Assembly (NCBI GenBank): GCA_026874595.1
Contig: CM049308.1
Location: 76,185,124 to 76,249,123, forward strand
Length of the DNA: 64,000 nt
Direction: 5' to 3'
From: Sipunculus nudus
Lineage: Eukaryota; Annelida; Sipuncula; Golfingiida; Sipunculidae
The notes under the pieces: model-generated
The model's input: only the letters and a program-made list of their open reading frames with translations
Databases searched by the model: none
Told to the model about the DNA's origin: nothing
Made by a program: the position numbers and the translations under genes
Shown here: piece after piece, positions 57,982 through 64,000 of the stretch
How positions within the stretch are numbered: position 1 is the first letter of the stretch
How the letters are laid out: every line of letters starts with the position of its first letter

Positions 57982-59805
57982 TTCACAGAAGATGTAGATG
58001 ATGTAGTTCCTTTGGCAGTCAGGACATGTGAACTCAGGGTTACGGCCGGAAATACAGCTGGTGAAGAGGGACCTGGAGATGTGATAGAAACTGACGGTTC
58101 CTCAGATGCATCTGGATGCCCTACAGCCATTGATTCAGGCAGTGAAGTGTCCGACACAGAATCCATCCCGGACCAGACGTCTAATTGGCTGAAGGCTTAC
58201 TCTTCTAATCAACTGGTAGAGATGCAGGATGCTGACCTGGACCTAAAGCCCTTGGTATTGTGGTTGGACAATGGAGAGCCGAAGCAGGCAGAACTGCTCC
58301 TCACTTGTCCTGCAGTTAAATCTTTGTGGGCATGTAGGTCCCAATTGCACTTGAGGGGCGGTGTCCTCCATTATATGTGGGAAGGCAATGATGGGGCGCA
58401 CCCCTTGTTGTTGGTCCCTGAGGGTTTAAAACAGGAAATCCTTAAACTTTGCCATGGCTGCCCCACGGCTGGGCCCCACCTAGGAAGAAATGAGACCTTG
58501 GCACGCCTCCGTAGGTCCTTTTTCTGGCACAATATGGTCAGAGACTGTGCACTGTATGTGGCACAGTGTCAAGTCTACAACTGACGTAAATGGCCTGTTA
58601 GAACTGCAAAAGCAGGATTAGTCAACTATAATTCCGGATATCCGATGGAACGTGTGCATCTGGACGTCCTTGGGCCATTTACAACAAGCACACAGGGGAA
58701 CTCTTACATCTTAATGATGTGCGACCAATACTCCATATGGCTTGAGTGTGCGGCTATTCCTGACCAGACAGCGGAGACCTTGGCAAAACAATTCATTATG
58801 CATTTCGTCACCACCTTTGGTTGTCCACTTATAGTTCACACCAATCAAGGACGCAATTTTGAGTCGAACCTGTTTAAAGCGTTCTGTGAGAGGATGGGTA
58901 TAGCCAAGACTAGGACCACGCCCTACCAACCCTCTTCAAATGGCCAGGTTGAACGGCAAAATAGGAATGTGTTGCAGATGGTGCGGTGTATGATCCAAGG
59001 CCGAACTCGGGAGTGGGACGAAGATCTACTACTCGTCGTTATGGCTCTGCACTCGATGGTCAACCGAATGACAGGGTTCCCTGCAAATCAAATTATGCTG
59101 GGACGCGAGGTTTATCAACCCACTGATTTGATACTTGGTATGAATACAAATGAGCCCAGCGATATTCCTGAGAGCTGGGTCCAAAACCTCACAAAGTGTA
59201 TGGAGGCCATTCACCATCGTGTGCGGGAGAAGTTGAAAGGTAACCTTGAGCATCAAAAACAACTGTATGACATTCTAATAAGAGAGGATCGTTTTGGGAT
59301 GGGTGATGTGGTTTACCTCCGTGACAGGTCAACAAAGAAGGGGCAAAGCCCGAAGCTTCAACCCATCCGGAAAGGGCCTTATTTAGTAGTTAAGGCAAAG
59401 CCTCCATTGTATTTGGTCAGGACAAAGAAAAAGGAGTCCTACCACCACCACAACAACCTGAAGCGTTGTGCAGACGGCCGTCTTCCCCACTGGCTATGAA
59501 GAGTTTGCGCTCAGTTATTTCATCAGGAAACAGCCGCCTTATTAGATCAGTCTGAATCCATTCCTGAATCCTCTGATGGTGGTAAAGATCAGACAGAAGG
59601 AGGGTCAGCACCGACCTCGTTGGAAGAACCTGCAGTAGCTGTTGCAGCCTCAGAGGGCGCCCTTGGTAGTGATCCCGCCGTTTCGGATCCTAGTAGCAGT
59701 ATAACTGAAGATATTCCAAAGGGAAGTCCAGAGCCTCTTTCTGAGTGCAAGGATTCAGGGATCTCGCCACTAGACTCACCCACCCATAGGGAGTTCGAGG
59801 CATAA
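57982..59805 (+). pseudogene. pol: pol: integrase and C-terminal tail, with stops and D-to-N change
   Basis: One frame runs the whole length but has TGA stops at 58582-58584 and 59497-59499. The zinc domain at 58450-58584 has the two His, but the last Cys is replaced by Tyr (CQVYN). In the catalytic core, Asp lies in VHLDVLGPF (58663), the second acidic residue is Asn in VHTNQGRNF (58843-58845), and Glu lies 35 residues later in NGQVERQN. A GPY module (RKGPYLVVKA) follows near 59370. An acidic Ser-rich tail runs to 59805. The enzyme is predicted inactive. Confidence 0.9.
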
Positions 59806-60418
59806 GTGCCGGAAGCCAGCTTATCTTAAGGATTATCTTATGCCATAGCGTAAGGTGCATGGAGTTATAGATAAGGCATTGCCACTTATTGTTATTTAGA
59901 GTTACATTTTGTAGAGCGATGGAAGACCCAGAGAGTCTTGGGGAAGACAGATTTGTTCCAAATTATGAGCCCATTCTTGGGGCGAATCTGGTGCTACTGG
60001 TAGCAGCAGGAAGTCCAGGCACCAACACACTTGTTGTGTCTCTTCGTTTATAGCTTTTGTTATAGTTCACTTGTTATTACCTGTAGGGCAAGGTTTGGTT
60101 GAGACAGTTTACACTTACTAAGTTTAGTAGCTGTACAGTGTACAACGGATGCGTTGCCAATGTCTGCGGGTCAAGCCTCGGCGACCCTTCCATCCTTGTA
60201 CAGCTGATTGTCCCTTAGGGCATCACTAGATAGGTCAAGTTTTTCCAAGCCAGAGTAATTTAGACCTTAGGTCGACAGGGTAATTTTAGTGTTAAGTGTT
60301 CGAAGTACTGTCCAGTTTGATTACTTTGTCCAGTTGTTAGCCACTAACATTCAATATCCATAGTCTTGGGATATAGTCGCCTCAGTCCATTCTTTTGGAA
60401 GATGGGCTCACCTCTCAC
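59806..60418 (+). other. 3' untranslated region of the LTR element
   Basis: About 600 bp between the pol tail and the polypurine tract, with no env-like or other ORF. Confidence 0.6.
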
Positions 60419-60432
60419 AAAAAGGGGAGGAA
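60419..60432 (+). promoter_or_regulatory. Polypurine tract
   Basis: AAAAAGGGGAGGAA ends directly at the 3' LTR, the expected place for the plus-strand primer. Confidence 0.9.
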
Positions 60433-60638
60433 TGTAGTAGGAACAGATTAAATGACTTGCCCATGGATCCGGGACCCGTCATAGGACCCCCCAGTTTTAC
60501 ACCTGAAGAACTCCGAAGAGTGTCGTGTGCATCAGGGCCAAGCTGTAGAGAGCCACTGAGGAGTCCATGTCCGATTGGAGCTGCCTGTTGGCGTGTTTGA
60601 GGTCGTACTACGAGGTGAGACTACCCACATCTACTATA
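60433..60638 (+). repeat. 3' LTR, 206 bp
   Basis: It matches the 5' LTR except for five substitutions and an extra 5 bp in the second half. It ends CTACTATA and is followed by CTTA, the second copy of the target duplication. Confidence 0.95.
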
Positions 60639-61075
60639 CTTACTTGGCCAAATGACTTAGTTCAAATTCCTGTAACCTGGCCAGAATTCATTAAACCCAA
60701 ATCATTTGAACAAATATAAAAGAGCTCATCTCTTGGATCATTTCTGTGAAATATTGAAATTCTTGCTAAATGATTTTTGAGAAGAAGATTTTCAAATGTT
60801 TTCTAGCTTTTTCCACATAAAATGTCTACGCAGGTGGAGCCACAAAAAGCTCAATCCCACAATATTTGACATGTGACTGATTTTTGCATAAAGTTTGGGG
60901 ATGCTATATCCTGCTTCCAGAGAAATTATGGGTTAATGTTCTGATGACCGATGAACCCCATACAAAGAGGTCCATGCAGGTGGCACCACCAATACCACAA
61001 TTTCATGTGACCAACATTTGTATAAAATTTGGTGATGATAGCTCTAGCTGTGTACACATGTTTGAGACATTGTGA

Positions 61076-62296
61076 TTGTTTCAGTCAGCCGGTACATTTT
61101 GACTGTGCTCGTCGCATGTGCACCTGAATATCTCGGGCTGATTGGCTGAGCCAGAGTTTGTTAGGCCTTCTTTCAAGAGTGGTGGTCCGATAAATGTTTA
61201 CACTGAGGCTGAGGGTTATAGTGTTTTAAAGTCTCGCCAAACTCAACAAAGCGACTGCCTAAAAATTAAATCAGAATATTAGTAGCCTATTGGAAGCCAG
61301 GAATCAGACATGGGTTGAATACAGGAGGGATGTATTTGAATATGAATACGAACAGAGCAGGGGTACACAAATACGAATACAAATACAAATACTCCAAAAC
61401 ATAAATGTATTCGAATACGAAACTGCATAATGATGGAGTATTATATATAATGGTAGTTTGTTTCACAAAATATATAAATGAATGTTCCTTTCAGGTTGTG
61501 GGCCAGGTACTTGTACCTGTTACTGTACCTTTACCTAGGTACACAATTAGAGTACCTGTAGCTGGCTGTCATGAGTAGGAAGTACCTTGTACCTGTACCT
61601 GAAACTTAAGTTCCTGTACCTGGTATATGATACTCCAGGTACAAATTTGATACTGGTACTTGAAATGGACACCAGGCTTGTCACCAAAGCTGTCATCCCT
61701 GTCAGGGCAGTAAGCCATCTCAGGCAGGGGTAATTACAAAACATTCATCCTTGCTGCCTTTGTAGCTAGCTACCTGGCTAGCAAGTTGGTCAACCTCCAG
61801 CCTCTTTAACAGGAAGTTCATTGCAGCATTATATTATCAGCAGAAGTATACAGCAACAAACAATGGATAGATACAGGGGGTTGCCTACATACCCTAAGTC
61901 TAAAGTTGGCTAGTACGTACAATGAACAGGGCCCAGGGGGGGGGGCAGTTACTTGTACCTGTATCTAAGTACACAATTTACAGTTATGTGAATTATAGGT
62001 TTACCAAGATACTGGAATGGACATTAGGTTTGGTCAAGTAAGGTACAGAGCGGTCATCCCTGTCCGGGCTGTTACCTAGACCAGGCATGTGTAATTACTA
62101 AGCTTTCAACCTTTTGAACTAGGTGGACTTGGGATAGTTGCATATTGGCCTAGCTACCTGAAGCCTCTACACAGGAAGTTCCTTGTGGCATTATCAGACA
62201 TAAAGGGTACAGAGCAAAGGATATGGACAGTGTTGCTTGCCCCAATGTAGATTTCTGTTATCTAGTAAGTATAAAAAACTCATTGTATATAAGAAA
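61076..62296. repeat. Degenerate short repeats, no gene
   Basis: Degenerate AATACG/AATACA hexamers occur at 61340-61420 and degenerate TACCTG hexamers at 61499-61640. A diverged duplicate of about 400 bp appears as 61500-61860 and 61945-62200, both with GTCATCCCTGTC and ACAGGAAGTTC. No coding signal. Confidence 0.5.
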
Positions 62297-63326
62297 CAAG
62301 TGACCCAGGGGTCATGACGCTCAGCTGACCAGGAAGACATTGACAAAAGTAATTTTATCATCTGAATGTCAAATTTGAATGAAATACTTTTTCCAAACTT
62401 GACCTTTTGTATAAAATCATCCTATATTCATTGGGGTACTATGGAGCTCTGTAGCATGAAGGATATGGGTAACAGACACCTATTTTCAAGGTTTACAAGA
62501 TGACTTTTCAGGGGTCTCCCAGCATGTCAAAAAATAAAATTCTAGGTCCAGTTATTATGATTTGTGCCCTGTTAACAAATCCAAATGTTTATTCTGGGGG
62601 GTATTTCAAAGCCGCATAGGATGAAGGATATGGGTAACAGAGATGTAATTTCAGGTGCACAAGGAGACTTTTCAGGGGCCTCCCAGCATATCAAGAAAGG
62701 AGATTCTAGGTCAAGTCATTATAATTTGTGCTCTGTTAACAGATGACCAAATCTTTATTCTGGGGAGTACTTCGGAGCCCCAGAGCATGAAGGATATGGG
62801 TAACAGGGACCTTATTTCGGGTTTCCATGTAGACCTTTTATGGGCTTCCCTGGAGGTGAGGACAGAAGATTCTAGGTCCAGTCATTATGATTTGTGCCCT
62901 GTTTACAGATGACCAAATGTTTAAAGATCACAAAAGTAGAGAAAAAAAATCGTAAAAAATAAAAAAAATATAGGTGGCGCCACCAATCTCCAGAAATTGA
63001 TGAAACACTCCATGATCAATATCCATGCAAAGAATCATGGTGATTAATGCATTAGTTGTTCAGATACTTGAGCTTTTGTATTAAATTTTGCATTATTCTG
63101 GGGGGTACTTCAGAACCCCATAGCTTGAAGAATATAGGTCACAGTGACCTAATTTCAGGTTTAAAAGGAGAATTTCCATAGACCTCCCAGGATTTCAAGT
63201 AAGAAGATTCCTGGTCTAGCGGTTACAATTTGTGCCCTGTTAACAGACAGACGCCTGGATGGCCAGACGGACGACGGACAAAAGGTGATCCCTACAGCTC
63301 AGATGACTTTCAGTCAGCTGAGCTAA
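62297..63326 (+). mobile_element. CAAG/CTAA element, subfamily beta, copy 2
   Basis: The left end is CAAGTGACCCAGGGGTCATG then ACGCTCAGCTG. The right end is a GACGG run, AGCTCAGATGAC, TTTCA, GTCAGCTGAGC and TAA at 63326. About three beta units lie inside, each with ATTCTGGGGnGTACTTC and GATTTGTGCCCTGTT. The sequence after 63326 is again beta-unit text. Confidence 0.7.
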
Positions 63327-64000
63327 AAATTGAAAAAATACAGGTGGCGCCACCAGAATGCAGAAACTGATGAAACATTTCATGATCAATATCCATGCAA
63401 AGAATCATGGTGATCAATATAATAATTGTTCAGATACTTGAACTTTTGTATCAAATTTTCCATTATTCTGGGGGGTACTTCGGGGAATTCGGAGCCCCAT
63501 AGCTCAGAGGTTATGGGTAACAGAGACCTAATTTCAAGTTTTTAAGGAAACTTTCATGGGCCTCTCAGCATGTCAAGAGAGAAGATTCTAGGTCCAGTTG
63601 TTACGATTTGTGCCATGTTAACAGATGACCGCATCTTATGAGGTCTCAAAAATAGAGAAAAAAATTCGTAAAAATAAAAAAAAATAAAGGTGGCGCCACC
63701 ATACTGCAGAAACTGATGACACATTCCATGATCAATATCCATGCAAAGAATCATGGTGATCACTGCAATAGTTGTTTAGATACTTGAGCTTTTGTATCAA
63801 ATTGTCCATTATTCTGAGGGATACTTCAGATGACTTACAGTCAGCTGAGCTAAAAACACTTAATGGTCAATATCCATGCAAAGAATCATGATGATCTCCA
63901 TATTAGTTGTTCAGATACTTCAGCTTTTGTATCAAATTGTCCATTATTCTGAGGGATACTTCAGAGACCTATAGCTTGAAGGATATGGGTAACAGAGACC
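63327..64000 (+). repeat. Further beta units, running off the window
   Basis: AGGTGGCGCCACCA cores occur at 63342 and 63690, and a second terminus-like CAGTCAGCTGAGCTAA ends at 63853. Unit text then resumes, so termini and units alternate here. The window ends inside a unit. Confidence 0.65.

Larger units (their letters stand above)
52397..60638 (+). mobile_element. Ty3/Gypsy-type LTR retrotransposon, full-length but defective
   Basis: 8.2 kb in the order LTR, primer site, leader of about 1 kb, gag, protease, RT, RNase H, integrase, untranslated 3' region, polypurine tract, LTR. The order with integrase after RNase H defines Ty3/Gypsy (Metaviridae). There is no env-like ORF. The LTRs differ by five substitutions and one 5-bp indel over about 200 bp, so the insertion is not very recent. 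The reading frame shifts about six times, with four further in-frame stops in pol. It is antisense to DCAF5, upstream of the last exon found. It could be mobilised only in trans. I do not assign a clade. Confidence 0.96.
52255..61075 (+). repeat. Repeat family C, copy 3, split by LTR element
   Basis: C sequence runs from GTAGGTGGCATCAC at 52267 to 52396 and resumes at 60639 with CTTACTTGGCCAAATGACT, continuing to about 61075. Copy 1 has the uninterrupted sequence AGTATGCTTACTTGGCC at 1224-1240. Confidence 0.75.

Overview
The window looks like AT-rich, repeat-laden nuclear DNA from a marine invertebrate, most likely a mollusc and perhaps a bivalve. Only one host gene is recognisable, its short exons are separated by kilobase introns, and most of the remaining sequence is interspersed repeat. 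One abundant repeat has the pearl/BIV160-like layout known from bivalves: hairpin ends around tandem monomers of about 140 bp. Nothing prokaryotic is present. The species assignment is inference.

Host gene. Six consecutive minus-strand exons between 22585 and 41764 encode about 700 residues of DCAF5 (older name WDR22), a WD40 substrate receptor of the CUL4-DDB1 ubiquitin ligase. The exons are 41728-41764, 34714-34853, 29816-29945, 29198-29478, 28332-28450 and the terminal exon 22585-23970. All five splice junctions are GT-AG with matching phases. The N-terminal exons were not found. The sequence from 41765 to 64000 is therefore probably intron or upstream DNA of the same gene.

Repeats. 1-22000 is downstream of DCAF5 and is nearly all repeats. 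One nest is four levels deep: repeat C (8968-20045) contains a 10.2 kb element (9753-19923), which contains both a CTAG-hairpin element (10418-12167) and a 4.6 kb element (14973-19567). The large introns hold more nests: 24792-28163 contains 26211-27173; 30203-34389 contains 30635-32228; 35471-38250 contains 35883-37725; 47488-51453 contains 47869-50295.

A complete but dead Ty3/Gypsy-type LTR retrotransposon lies at 52397-60638 on the plus strand, antisense to DCAF5. It has LTRs of about 200 bp, a 4-bp target duplication, a polypurine tract, and gag and pol with frameshifts and stops. Its RT, integrase and protease active sites are all damaged.

Most striking signal. Several repeat families with unrelated interiors share one plan: a hairpin near the left end, then a short motif X, then tandem repeats, then a right-end hairpin built from X and its complement, ending in AA. 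They insert without target duplication. Paired filled and empty sites inside this same window establish the boundaries. This resembles non-autonomous Helitron/Helentron-type elements, but no Rep/helicase gene is present here.
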